In this document: positions 7,362-15,583 of the stretch, piece by piece
Numbering within the stretch: the stretch's first letter is position 1
How the letters are laid out: each line of letters opens with the position of its first letter
Assembly: GCA_031259875.1 (NCBI GenBank)
Contig: JAIRKW010000143.1
Coordinates: 1 to 22,546 of the forward strand
Length of the DNA stretch: 22,546 bases
Direction of reading: 5' to 3'
Origin: Campylobacteraceae bacterium
Lineage (GTDB): Bacteria > Campylobacterota > Campylobacteria > Campylobacterales > Campylobacteraceae
The notes under the pieces: model-generated
What the model saw: only the letters and a program-made list of their open reading frames with translations
The model's database searches: none
What the model was told of the DNA's origin: nothing
Program-made: the position numbers and the translations under genes

Positions 7362-8077
7362 GCCGCAATATCACTATAAAAGTATTTAAATATAATCCTC
7401 TTGCGAAGGATTCAACTCCTCAATTTGTAGAGTATAAATTGGAAGAGACAGACGGTATGACGCTTTTTATCGCATTAAATCAAATACGTGAAAAGTATGA
7501 TGCAGACTTGAATTTTGACTTTGTCTGCCGTGCCGGTATCTGCGGAAGCTGCGGTATGATGGTAAACGGACAGCCGCGTTTGGCGTGCAGAACGCTGACT
7601 AAAAATTATCCAGACGGCGTTTTACAGCTTATGCCGCTTCCTGCTTTTAAACTTATTAAAGATTTATCGGTAGATACCGGTACTTGGATGAATGGCATGA
7701 GCAAGCGTGTAGAAAGCTGGATACACTCCGACCATGTAACCGACATTTCAAAGCTTGAAGATAAAGTTGAGCCGGAAGTTGCCCAAGAAGTATTTGAGCT
7801 TGACAGATGTATAGAGTGCGGTATATGTGTCGCTTCATGCGGTACAAAATTAATGCGTCCTGACTTTTTGGGAGCAGTAGGATTTAACCGTGTTGCACGT
7901 TTTGAGATAGATTCGCTTGACAAAAGAACGATTGAGGATTATTATGAATTAATCGGAGACGACAACGGTATATTTGGCTGTATGAGCCTTCTTGCCTGCG
8001 AAGATAACTGCCCTAAAAATCTGCCTTTACAAAGCAGAATCGCCTATTTACGCAGAAAATTAGTTTCAGTTAAGTAA
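7358..8077 (+). CDS. frdB: Fumarate reductase iron-sulfur subunit
   Basis: Electron-transfer subunit between FrdC haems and FrdA flavin, on the inner face of the membrane. 239 residues, as in Wolinella. All cluster ligands are present: Cys57, Cys62, Cys65 and Cys77 (CRAGICGSCG...C) for [2Fe-2S]; Cys151, Cys154, Cys157 and Cys218 for [4Fe-4S]; Cys161, Cys208 and Cys214 for [3Fe-4S]. The N-terminal half is a plant-type ferredoxin domain, the C-terminal half a bacterial ferredoxin fold ending in CEDNCPKNLPLQSRIAYLRR. The start overlaps the frdA stop by four bases and has TAGGAG 7 nt upstream. A strong terminator follows 10 bp after the stop, closing the operon. Confidence 0.97.
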   Translation: MSRNITIKVFKYNPLAKDSTPQFVEYKLEETDGMTLFIALNQIREKYDADLNFDFVCRAGICGSCGMMVNGQPRLACRTLTKNYPDGVLQLMPLPAFKLIKDLSVDTGTWMNGMSKRVESWIHSDHVTDISKLEDKVEPEVAQEVFELDRCIECGICVASCGTKLMRPDFLGAVGFNRVARFEIDSLDKRTIEDYYELIGDDNGIFGCMSLLACEDNCPKNLPLQSRIAYLRRKLVSVK

Positions 8078-8087
8078 AATTTTTTAC

Positions 8088-8127
8088 GTAAGCTTGCGGG
8101 AAAACCCGCAAGCTTACATTTTCTATT
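8088..8127 (+). terminator. Intrinsic terminator of the frdCAB operon
   Basis: GTAAGCTTGCGGG (8088-8100), an AAAA loop, and CCCGCAAGCTTAC (8105-8117) form a perfect 13-bp stem. ATTTTCTATTTTT follows. An AATTTTTTA tract lies in front, so the hairpin could also act on the opposite strand. Confidence 0.92.
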
Positions 8128-8306
8128 TTTATCTGTTGTAAAAAATAGAACAGTTGAACGAAAATAACCTATCAAACCGTTCCGGTTGAAGCTGACACAA
8201 GTGTTATAATAAACATAACCGACACATGCAAAAGTGCAAAAAATACATTTGCGAAAAATATGGAATGCGGCTGTCATAAAAAAATATTTGACTGTTTTTA
8301 AAAAAG

Positions 8307-8345
8307 TTATTCGGAACACTGCATATTTTAGGGTGTTCCGAATAA
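8307..8345 (-). terminator. Intrinsic terminator of the sulfotransferase cluster
   Basis: TTATTCGGAACAC (8307-8319) and GTGTTCCGAATAA (8333-8345) are exact inverse complements, a 13-bp stem with a 13-nt loop. On the minus strand the stem follows the assT stop (8351) after 5 nt and is trailed by CTTTTTTAAAAAC. The remaining 8128-8306 between the two convergent terminators shows no gene. Confidence 0.85.
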
Positions 8346-8350
8346 TGAAA

Positions 8351-10195
8351 TTATTTGAATGCGCTTTGCAAATCAACCTTCAAAGCTCTATAACCTATCG
8401 TATTGCTGTCTACAAACTTTATTTCCAGCAGCGATTGCTTAGTGCCATATTTAAATTCATGTAAAAATGGCACAAGTTCTACTTCGCCTTTTGCAAATGC
8501 CTGAACGTCGCCAAGACCTGCTGTTGCGCTGTAAATCATCATGGAGTCTGTTTTTGGCATATACTCAACGACAGATGTGATGGGGCTAAACCACTCAAAT
8601 CCCCTCTCTTTGCCAAACTCCCAAACCTGCTGTACAGTCATCTTTTTTTCATCAACGACATACTCAACGGCGCGGCTGTATTTCATGCTGACAATCGCGG
8701 GCTGTTCCATACCGCGTGAGTCACCGTTGTCAAATACACTTACATGCAAAAGTCCTTTTTTTGATTTTTCAGGAATCACATATGCCGTATGCTGCGTCCA
8801 TGACCAGTCAAATCCACCCTTATCATTCAAGTATCCCGGGCATTTTGAACCGCTTTCGCCGCAATCTATTTTTTTACCTTTTGAATCAACAGGCGTTAGC
8901 ACTTTTTTGGCAAGTTCGCCGCTCCAACCCTCAGGAGATGCTATTATCCATTTTACTTTTTTGTCCCTTCCTATCTTTACAACAGCACTTTGATGGCGTG
9001 AAGAGATAATGATAGAGTCATCGCCTGCGTCATAATTGACCGAATTCACATGCGCCCAGTTTCTGCCTGCACCAACTCCCGCAACATCTCCAAACGGAGC
9101 ATTTGCGTCTTCAAGCTCTTCTTTGGTTTTTGTCTGCCCTGCCTGCGAAGCGTCTATATTGAGGCACACAGCTCCTTGATCCATAGCGAGCATATTTGCG
9201 TCTCTATACGGATCAAGTATCTCCATCAGTCTCCATTCGTCAAGCACATTTCCGTCTTTGTCAAGCTCAACGATAACATCTCTTACCGTTCTTACGTTTT
9301 TATTATCCTTTCTTTTGTAATCCGATGAAGCCACTCTCAAAAGATAAGTGCCTTTTGAAGTCTCTTCCAGATGGTGGCTGAAGTCTATATAACTTTTCGG
9401 AAGCATTCTATGGAAAATCTGCCTTCCCATCAAGTCATATTTCATATATGCCTGACTCATGCCCCACATAAGAGCGCCGTCTTTTGTCTGGTCAAAGCCC
9501 ATCATATTGCCTTTTTTTCGCAAGTCATTGGGGTCTCTTAATTTGCTTGTGTCAAGATACCATCTAATATCGCCGTTTGTATCTATTATCCATGCGTAAG
9601 ATTCGTAATCCCATTCAATGGCTCCGCCTATTGGATTGTTCCATGTAACTTGCGCGGCATTTGGAAGCGTTGAAGAGAGATGATTCATAAGATACAAATC
9701 TTTTTTGATGCTTTTATCTGCCGGTATTACCACTTTTGCTTCAGGAAGCACTCTTTTTTGTTTTGTGCCGGAACCGTAAAGATTTATCGGCGGCGCGTAT
9801 ATGATATATGATTCTTGAATATTTTGAGTATTTCCGTCCGCACCATACAGCTTATACGACACATTGATTTTGTTTTCATAGTCAGGATACATTCCCCAGA
9901 CGGGAATTCCTCCGTATAGCAAAATTTTATTGTCAGAAACATCGTAAGATATTGGCAAGCCGCCACCTTTTTTGCCCTCAACGACTACTTTTACATTGGT
10001 AAGCTTTTGTCCGCCGTTTTTAATAACGGCTGTCAATGGGGCTATATCAAACGGATTCATGAGAACCGCACCTATTTTGCCCTCTCCCTTGTATGTATTT
10101 GTACCGCTGCCTCCACCGGCTGCAAACAAAGCCGCAGGCGAAGCACTTAAAATCAATCCTGCGATTATCGCAGATGATAAAACTTTGATGTTCAT
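8351..10195 (-). CDS. astA: Periplasmic arylsulfate sulfotransferase (AstA-like)
   Basis: Moves the sulfo group from aryl sulfate esters to phenols without PAPS, via a sulfohistidine; it acts in the periplasm. 614 residues, the usual length, with a signal peptide at 1-26 (hydrophobic stretch then ALFAA). The N-terminal beta domain is followed by a beta-propeller. Counterparts of the known catalytic residues are visible: SHHLEE (His274/275), NWAHVNSV (His382), SSRHQ (Arg400) and WTQHTAYV (His469, the likely sulfated histidine, E. coli His436). Cys445 and Cys452 lie at the place of the disulfide formed by DsbL in the uropathogenic E. coli enzyme. The start overlaps the dsbI stop by four bases (ATGA) with AAGGAG upstream. 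It is the last gene of a porin-dsbL-dsbI-astA unit, an arrangement like C. jejuni Cj0864-Cj0866. Natural substrate unknown. Confidence 0.93.
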   Translation of the reverse strand: MNIKVLSSAIIAGLILSASPAALFAAGGGSGTNTYKGEGKIGAVLMNPFDIAPLTAVIKNGGQKLTNVKVVVEGKKGGGLPISYDVSDNKILLYGGIPVWGMYPDYENKINVSYKLYGADGNTQNIQESYIIYAPPINLYGSGTKQKRVLPEAKVVIPADKSIKKDLYLMNHLSSTLPNAAQVTWNNPIGGAIEWDYESYAWIIDTNGDIRWYLDTSKLRDPNDLRKKGNMMGFDQTKDGALMWGMSQAYMKYDLMGRQIFHRMLPKSYIDFSHHLEETSKGTYLLRVASSDYKRKDNKNVRTVRDVIVELDKDGNVLDEWRLMEILDPYRDANMLAMDQGAVCLNIDASQAGQTKTKEELEDANAPFGDVAGVGAGRNWAHVNSVNYDAGDDSIIISSRHQSAVVKIGRDKKVKWIIASPEGWSGELAKKVLTPVDSKGKKIDCGESGSKCPGYLNDKGGFDWSWTQHTAYVIPEKSKKGLLHVSVFDNGDSRGMEQPAIVSMKYSRAVEYVVDEKKMTVQQVWEFGKERGFEWFSPITSVVEYMPKTDSMMIYSATAGLGDVQAFAKGEVELVPFLHEFKYGTKQSLLEIKFVDSNTIGYRALKVDLQSAFK

Positions 10196-10869
10196 GTTGT
10201 CTCCTTATAAAAAGTTTTATTGGTTATGGATTTTAAAATAAAGCATATAAACATTGCTCCGAGCAAAATAAGAGATAAAACAAACGCAAACAGACAAGCC
10301 TGCGCCATATTGACAAAATGGTATGATGGCAGCAGATACCATCCGTCTGCGTAAAAATCTACAAGCCATTGCTGCAAAGAGCTTAAATCCGCGTCTGTCG
10401 GCACAATCGGATTGTCATATCCGCAGTCTCCCGTAGGCTTAAACCAGTCGGGAAACCATTTGTCCAAAGGCAGATTGAAAGGAAAAACAGGTTCTGCTGA
10501 ACAGCCCTGTACGCCGAACGGATTATCCGAATGGACTGCTTTATGAACAGCGTTTAATTTCAGGCTGTAACCGATACCTTGTATAATGCCCCAAAATGCC
10601 AAAATGTAGCCTGCGAATTTCAAAAATATACTCTTCGGATTTAAAGCCGCCAACAGCCCCGCAAAAAACATGCAAAAAAACGCAAATCTTATATATACGC
10701 ACTGTTCGCATGGAGCCATGTATATATAGTGTTGAAAGAGCGAATGCGCGATTATGACTAAAAATATGCTGCAAAACGCCATAAAAAGCCATAAAAACCG
10801 CCCGTTTTGCCATTTTGCAACAGTCTCTATCGGCGCCGCTTTTAAACTGTTCCAATATTTCAGTAACAT
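10192..10869 (-). CDS. dsbI: DsbB/DsbI-type disulfide oxidoreductase
   Basis: Inner-membrane partner that reoxidises a periplasmic DsbA/DsbL protein and passes the electrons to quinone. 225 residues. Hydrophobic helices lie at roughly 24-44, 59-76, 83-101 and 189-215, as expected for DsbB-like proteins. The first periplasmic pair is Cys54-Cys57 in PCEQCVYIR, the second pair is Cys123 and Cys149 in the long loop (GVQGCSAEPVF and TGDCGYDNP). The loop is longer than in E. coli DsbB, with extra aromatic sequence after Cys149. ATG at 10869 with AAGGA upstream; 9 nt after the dsbL stop and overlapping astA by four bases, so it is tied to sulfotransferase oxidation rather than general disulfide formation. 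Symbol by analogy with the E. coli dsbL-dsbI-assT locus. Confidence 0.9.
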   Translation of the reverse strand: MLLKYWNSLKAAPIETVAKWQNGRFLWLFMAFCSIFLVIIAHSLFQHYIYMAPCEQCVYIRFAFFCMFFAGLLAALNPKSIFLKFAGYILAFWGIIQGIGYSLKLNAVHKAVHSDNPFGVQGCSAEPVFPFNLPLDKWFPDWFKPTGDCGYDNPIVPTDADLSSLQQWLVDFYADGWYLLPSYHFVNMAQACLFAFVLSLILLGAMFICFILKSITNKTFYKETT

Positions 10870-10878
10870 TTTTTATCC

Positions 10879-11523
10879 TTACTTCTCTGCCAGCTCTTTT
10901 ATCAACTCAACCATTTTCTGTACGGAAGTTATGGATTTTGTGTAGATAAGATATCTGCCGTTTACGACAAATGCCGGCACGCCCTGAATTTTTGCCACTT
11001 CATAGCTTGCTTCCCATTGAGATACGAGATTTTGTACTTCTTCGGTATTTTTAAGCTTTTCAAACTCGTCGGCGCTCAAACCGCTTGCGTTCAACCCAAA
11101 AGCTATAAAAGCCTCCGCGCCGCCGTCCCATCTCTCTTTTTTGTCATGATATGCGCTGTAATAAGCCATTTTAGCTTTTTTGAAAAGCGATTTTTCATCT
11201 GTCGGCTTGATATTGTCTGCGCTGTCTTTAACAATTAGAATCGCAAAAAGCTCGCTCGCTTCTTTACCGTATTTGCCTTTTGTTTTGAGATGAAAAGGCT
11301 TAAAAGTCAAAATTCCTTCAAGCTGATTGATGACCATCGGCATTACTGATTTGTCATATTTGTAGCAAAAAGGACAATCATAACTGAAAACCTTGATGAG
11401 AGTTTTATCGGCGTTTGGGATAGGATTTGCAAGTTTTATATAATCCGTCCCTTCGCTGAAACCAAAAGCGCTTACTGCAAAAAACATAAACGCCGCCGCC
11501 GCTTTAAAAGTAAAATTCTTCAT
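10879..11523 (-). CDS. dsbL: DsbA/DsbL-type periplasmic thiol oxidase
   Basis: Soluble periplasmic thioredoxin-fold oxidase, probably dedicated to the disulfide of the neighbouring sulfotransferase. 214 residues with a signal peptide at 1-22. The redox motif is Cys50-Pro-Phe-Cys53 (SYDCPFCYKY); CPFC is also the motif of E. coli DsbL, whereas DsbA has CPHC. The cis-proline is Pro183 in QGVPAFVVNGRYL. The helical insertion between them is of usual size. ATG at 11523 with AAAGGAG 6 nt upstream; gaps of 14 bp to the porin and 9 bp to dsbI mark one operon. The DsbL label rests on the CPFC motif and context; it could also be called a DsbA paralogue. Confidence 0.9.
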   Translation of the reverse strand: MKNFTFKAAAAFMFFAVSAFGFSEGTDYIKLANPIPNADKTLIKVFSYDCPFCYKYDKSVMPMVINQLEGILTFKPFHLKTKGKYGKEASELFAILIVKDSADNIKPTDEKSLFKKAKMAYYSAYHDKKERWDGGAEAFIAFGLNASGLSADEFEKLKNTEEVQNLVSQWEASYEVAKIQGVPAFVVNGRYLIYTKSITSVQKMVELIKELAEK

Positions 11524-11537
11524 GGATACTCCTTTAT

Positions 11538-12695
11538 TTAAAAGTTGTAAGCTATTCTTACTATATACAAGTCTTCGTCTTTGTTGTTAGTTTTACTATT
11601 TTGATTTTCATAAAGAACTCTAATAAAAAGTCCGTCTAAAGCGCCGCTGAAAAAATATGTGGCATATACGGATTTCCACTCCGTTTTTTCATCTGTGTCT
11701 TCATAATTCATATTGGCATACCTGACGCCTGCTAATAGCTTCAATGGTTTGAAATTGTAGTTTGCGTCTATCGCATACTGTTTGGATTTGTCATATTCGG
11801 CGCAGTGTTCATATGAACTTGTAAAAAGCGTGCATGCGTTTCCGCCGCCGGTTACGCCAAATTGCGAAGTTCCGTCTTTTATCTGCGCTAAAGCCAGATA
11901 TATGTTAAAATCTGCAAAACCCGCGCCAACTTTAACGCCGTAATAATTTGAATTGCTCAAAGCAGAATTTTTATAATCAGTATGCTGATATTGAGCAGCG
12001 GCTTGATAATTAAAATCTGAAAAACCGTTCTTAAAATCAGCTTCCATGTAAAAAATTGAAAAATCATCTTTTATGCCGCCGTAAGCTCCGGTCAAACTTA
12101 ATTTGTCAAAATAGTTATTGACAATGCCAAGAGCATAACCGTAATCTCCGCTAAGTTTTTCAAATTTAGGAGCGCCTCCCCTGCCGTCTGTCTGTTTTTG
12201 AAATTTTTCAATATATGCCGCGTAAATGGAAGTATGAGGAAACTCATCTATTTTCAGCGTAACTCCTTCGTAAGACTGAATTACGGCTTTTCCAGCTCCA
12301 CCTCTTATCAAAGGCATATTTATAAATTGCCGCCCTGTTTTAAGCGTGCTTTTGCTTAACGTGTAGGATATATAACTTTCCGATAAAACGGCTCCCGGTC
12401 CATACATACCGTTTGCCGCGCCGAACATCTTTTTTGCATTTTCGTCTGCAAACGGAGAATTTGACGACTGCAAAGTTACAGCGGCTTTAAAACCGTAATA
12501 AAAATCTGTCGCATAACTCAAACGAACAGCCAAACTTAAAATATCAGCTTTTTCATTACCTGTTTTTTGGTTGAAATAATAAGAGCGCAATTCGCCGTTT
12601 AATTTGCCCCCTTTAAACGCATCTGCCAGTGAATCCGCGCCGTTTGCGCTCATGAGTAAAGCAGCAAATAAAACCGCGCTTTTACAAGCTTTCAT
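11538..12695 (-). CDS. Outer-membrane porin of the OprD-like campylobacterial type
   Basis: 385 residues with a signal peptide at 1-19, then many alternating aromatic/polar strands and a C-terminal phenylalanine (IVRIAYNF), the signal for outer-membrane insertion. Motifs such as SYISYTLSKSTLKTGRQFINMPLI near 106-130 and SYEGVTLKI resemble the start of OprD-family porins common in Campylobacterota. Two cysteines, Cys288 and Cys298, sit in one loop between strands (GGGNACTLF and YEHCAEYD), an unusual feature for a porin. It is the first gene of the cluster, so its likely job is uptake of aryl sulfate esters or release of products; this is inference from position. ATG at 12695 with AAGGAG 7 nt upstream. 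Confidence 0.85.
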   Translation of the reverse strand: MKACKSAVLFAALLMSANGADSLADAFKGGKLNGELRSYYFNQKTGNEKADILSLAVRLSYATDFYYGFKAAVTLQSSNSPFADENAKKMFGAANGMYGPGAVLSESYISYTLSKSTLKTGRQFINMPLIRGGAGKAVIQSYEGVTLKIDEFPHTSIYAAYIEKFQKQTDGRGGAPKFEKLSGDYGYALGIVNNYFDKLSLTGAYGGIKDDFSIFYMEADFKNGFSDFNYQAAAQYQHTDYKNSALSNSNYYGVKVGAGFADFNIYLALAQIKDGTSQFGVTGGGNACTLFTSSYEHCAEYDKSKQYAIDANYNFKPLKLLAGVRYANMNYEDTDEKTEWKSVYATYFFSGALDGLFIRVLYENQNSKTNNKDEDLYIVRIAYNF

Positions 12696-12864
12696 TGTTG
12701 TACTCCTTCGTAAAATTGTAGAAGTATAAAATGCTTCTTCAACAACGGGACAACTTTAATATTAATTTTTGCTTAAATTACTATATAAATTTTATGTTAT
12801 ACTTTTGCTTGCCGTTTTAACATAACAGCGCTTGTATCCATTGCAGCGGTTACAAAGGTTTGTA
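12696..12864. promoter_or_regulatory. Divergent promoter region between porin cluster and sensor kinase
   Basis: Both directions have a TATACT box. On the minus strand TATACT at 12723-12728 would serve the porin operon, with TTGTCC (12748-12753) upstream at 19-bp spacing. On the plus strand TATACT at 12798-12803 would start the kinase transcript near 12810. An 8-bp inverted repeat, TTATGTTA (12792-12799) and TAACATAA (12818-12825), brackets the plus-strand start and is a candidate operator. Confidence 0.5.
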
Positions 12865-14646
12865 ATGAAACTAAAAAATATAGAAAACTACAAAATATAC
12901 AGTTTGATTGTCATCTCTATTATTGCATTTGCTATTTTGATTTTTGAGAGTTTTAACTATGTCAGTTCAGAATTGGAAATTTTATCAAAACAAAATAGAA
13001 ATCTCATCATAAAAGAGATGCACTATTTGATAAAATTATGGCTTAAAGAGGCTGTTAATACGCTTGAATTTATAGCGCATGATGTAAATGAAAATTATGA
13101 AGACGAAGAACAAATTAAAAAAATTTCGCAATCTTATGCACAATACGGCAAATACTTTGACGCTTTGCAGATATTGGTCGTGGACAACTATTTTTATGTT
13201 AACGGCATAAAAGCCAATGACTATAAAAAACATATTGCATACCGCAGGGATTTATGTAATTTTAGTGAAAATACCTCAAATGTAGAATTGATAAAAGAGT
13301 GCATGAGTAATGCCGATGAGACTGCTTTCCAAAGCCTTGCCGATGAGCTTTGGTATCTTGAGAGAAAATGGTTTCAGGATACAAAAAAGAGTATGAAAGC
13401 AAATATGGAAACAATGGATATACATGGACTGTTTTTTGAAAAAACCATAAATTTATGCACCCCGATAAAAGACGGTAAAAAAGATTTTAAGGGAGTTTTC
13501 TGCGGCATCACAAAAGCAGGTTTGATACCGCAGAAGATAGAAGTATTGGAAATTCCGCAAAGTTATTACTATTTTATAAGCGATAAGGACGGCAATATAT
13601 TAATAGCAGTCGGGAACAGCGAAGTAATAAATAAAAATGTCAAAGAGATATTTTCTAAAAACTTTATGCAAAACAGCTCCGGTGCGCAGAGTATAGTCGT
13701 CAATGACAGTATCGTAACTGTTGATAACTTGATAGACTTTAACTGGTATGTGGGCGCGGGTACGGAAGAGGAGGCATATAATTCCGCTATGCAGAGATTT
13801 TTCAAACACTCCGCAATCATTTTTAGCTGTTTTGTATTGTTTGTTATCGTCATTAACAGTTCTTATACATTTTTATACAGACGCTCAGAAGCAAAAAAAG
13901 CAGAGTATGAAAAAATATTGCAATACCGCTCAAAAATCAATGAATTAGGAGAGTTGATATCTGTCATAAATCATCAAATTTGCCAGCCGGTTAACGCTCT
14001 TGCGCTGCTCGTAAATGACGCTATAAACAGGCTCTCTTCCAAAGATTTCAATATAAAAGAACTTGAACAAAATCTGATAACTTCTCAAAAAGATATATTA
14101 TTAATAAACAAAACCATAGGTATTTTTCGAAATTTTTACAGCCTTAAGACAATAGCAGCAGAATTTGAGTTGAAAAACTGTGTTGAGAACGTCCTGCATG
14201 TAATGCGTACGGAACTTGCTATCAGAAGTATCAGAATAGATATGGACGCTTCAAATATAGAAAAAGTTAAAATTTATTCTATAGAAAATTTTATACAGCA
14301 GATACTTTTGGTACTTATACAAAACGCCAAAGATGCGATTTTACCGCTTAAAGCAATAAGGGATATACATAGACGCAGGATAGAAGTAACATTTCAAACG
14401 GATAAAAAGTTTGTGCATATATTTGTATCGGACTTTGGAACGGGCATCGCAGAAGATGTGGAAAAGAGTCTGTTTTCAGAATGCAGAGGTTCGACAAAGC
14501 GCGAAGGAACAGGAATCGGTCTTGTTTTTTCAAAAAAATTGGCAAAGGAGAGGCTGGCTGGCGATCTGGTGCTTGTAGGCAGCAAAATGCCTACAACTTT
14601 TAAACTTACTTTGGCAAGAGATATCGCAGGAGGCACTCATGCATAA
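12865..14646 (+). CDS. Membrane sensor histidine kinase
   Basis: 593 residues from ATG 12865 (AAAGG 6 nt upstream). A TTG at 12832 would add 11 residues but lacks a ribosome site. Membrane helices at about 12-33 and 314-337 enclose a periplasmic sensor of about 280 residues, the size of a double-Cache domain, though I cannot confirm the fold. The cytoplasmic half has the phospho-acceptor His370 in SVINHQICQPVNAL, the N box with Asn487 (LIQNAKDAI), the DxGxG motif at Asp523 (SDFGTGIAED) and GTGIGL near 548. The H-box is of the NHQ/NQP type rather than HE(I/L). The regulator gene overlaps its 3' end by 8 bp. Divergent placement from the sulfotransferase cluster suggests that it senses a periplasmic sulfate ester or aromatic compound; this is inference. 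Confidence 0.93.
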   Translation: MKLKNIENYKIYSLIVISIIAFAILIFESFNYVSSELEILSKQNRNLIIKEMHYLIKLWLKEAVNTLEFIAHDVNENYEDEEQIKKISQSYAQYGKYFDALQILVVDNYFYVNGIKANDYKKHIAYRRDLCNFSENTSNVELIKECMSNADETAFQSLADELWYLERKWFQDTKKSMKANMETMDIHGLFFEKTINLCTPIKDGKKDFKGVFCGITKAGLIPQKIEVLEIPQSYYYFISDKDGNILIAVGNSEVINKNVKEIFSKNFMQNSSGAQSIVVNDSIVTVDNLIDFNWYVGAGTEEEAYNSAMQRFFKHSAIIFSCFVLFVIVINSSYTFLYRRSEAKKAEYEKILQYRSKINELGELISVINHQICQPVNALALLVNDAINRLSSKDFNIKELEQNLITSQKDILLINKTIGIFRNFYSLKTIAAEFELKNCVENVLHVMRTELAIRSIRIDMDASNIEKVKIYSIENFIQQILLVLIQNAKDAILPLKAIRDIHRRRIEVTFQTDKKFVHIFVSDFGTGIAEDVEKSLFSECRGSTKREGTGIGLVFSKKLAKERLAGDLVLVGSKMPTTFKLTLARDIAGGTHA

Positions 14647-15328
14647 ATCAACTCTGGAACTTTTAAAAAACTTTTCCGCGCTTTTAGTAGAAGATGATGA
14701 AATTGCAAGAAACATGTTAAGGCATGGATTAAAGGAGTATTTTGGCGATTTTTACGAAGTAAAAGATGGACTCCAAGGTTTTGAAGCCTTTAAAAAAAAT
14801 CGTATAGACATCATCATCACAGATATACAATTACCATATTTAAGCGGTTTTGAAATGATACATGAGATACAAAAATTAAAACCAAAGCAGCTTTTTGTTG
14901 TGATTACATCATACGGTACAGACCAAAATATTTTAAAAAGCATTCAAAACGGTGCGGTTAGTTTTTTGCATAAGCCTATAATGGATATTCAAGATCTTCA
15001 GACTATTCTTTTGTTTGCACTTGCTCCAAAAGTAGAACAGCCGCATGTGAATATCGGCGGCGGAGTGAGTGTGGATTTGCATAGGGAGATTATCTATAAA
15101 AATAATGAGGCGCTGTTTTTGTCACAGCTTCACAATAAAATATTTTGGCTGCTTTGCTATAATCTGAATATGCTTGTAACATATGAAATGATAGAAGACT
15201 ATATTTATGACGGCGAAAGCGTTAATAGAAGCGCTATTCAAATGTCTGTGCTTCGCATCAAAAAACAGCTTGGAGTCAATATAGAAAATATTATAAATTC
15301 GGGATATATTTTAAGAGAATACGATTAG
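14639..15328 (+). CDS. OmpR-type response regulator
   Basis: 229 residues with a receiver domain (about 12-125) and a C-terminal winged-helix domain (about 135-228). The acidic pair is Glu18/Asp19/Asp20 (LLVEDDEIA), the phosphorylated residue Asp62 (IIITDIQLP), with Thr90 (VVITSYG) and Lys112 (FLHKPI) completing the switch. The effector domain shows the usual ending in which a helix with MSVLRIKKQLG recognises DNA and a wing GYILREYD closes the protein. It overlaps the kinase gene by 8 bp, so translation is coupled. Its likely targets are the divergent porin-dsbL-dsbI-astA operon and itself; the inverted repeat at 12792-12825 is a possible site. Confidence 0.92.
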   Translation: MHKSTLELLKNFSALLVEDDEIARNMLRHGLKEYFGDFYEVKDGLQGFEAFKKNRIDIIITDIQLPYLSGFEMIHEIQKLKPKQLFVVITSYGTDQNILKSIQNGAVSFLHKPIMDIQDLQTILLFALAPKVEQPHVNIGGGVSVDLHREIIYKNNEALFLSQLHNKIFWLLCYNLNMLVTYEMIEDYIYDGESVNRSAIQMSVLRIKKQLGVNIENIINSGYILREYD

Positions 15329-15333
15329 GCTTG

Positions 15334-15350
15334 ATAAACTTGCAGTTTAT
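15334..15350 (+). terminator. Small hairpin after the response regulator
   Basis: ATAAACT and AGTTTAT form a perfect 7-bp stem with a TGC loop, 5 nt after the stop. No proper T-run follows (AAGTTGATATAATTT), so termination would be weak. Confidence 0.35.
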
Positions 15351-15398
15351 AAGTTGATATAATTTACTGTATTTATCGTTGCAAAAACATTTTTAAGA

Positions 15399-15495
15399 CG
15401 CAAATAGGTTTTACTTTCATCTTTGTTTGGCGCGCTTTAGATATCTGTTTTATTTGCGGTTGTTTTGTCTCAAATTAAATATTGTAAAGATGAAA
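15399..15495. other. Interleaved inverted repeats, possible structured RNA
   Basis: CGCAAATA (15399-15406) pairs with TATTTGCG (15451-15458), and TTTCATCTTT (15415-15424) pairs with AAAGATGAAA (15486-15495). The arms interleave (a, b, a', b'), the pattern of an H-type pseudoknot. The rest of the 255-nt gap 15329-15583 shows no gene. Chance pairing in AT-rich DNA is possible. Confidence 0.3.
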
Positions 15496-15583
15496 ATCCA
15501 CCCATACTGCTTTTATGCAAAACAAAAATGCGCACAAAAGGTTAAGATTTAAACATTTTCAGCGATCTCTCATTCAAATGTCC

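Noticed and set aside
5376..8077. Succinate dehydrogenase instead of fumarate reductase
   Set aside because: The CAB order, the FrdC length of 256 and the haem and quinol-site residues follow Wolinella fumarate reductase; sequence alone cannot exclude reverse operation.
12832..12864. TTG start 11 codons upstream of the kinase ATG
   Set aside because: No ribosome site; the ATG at 12865 has AAAGG at good spacing and begins at the usual distance before the first membrane helix.
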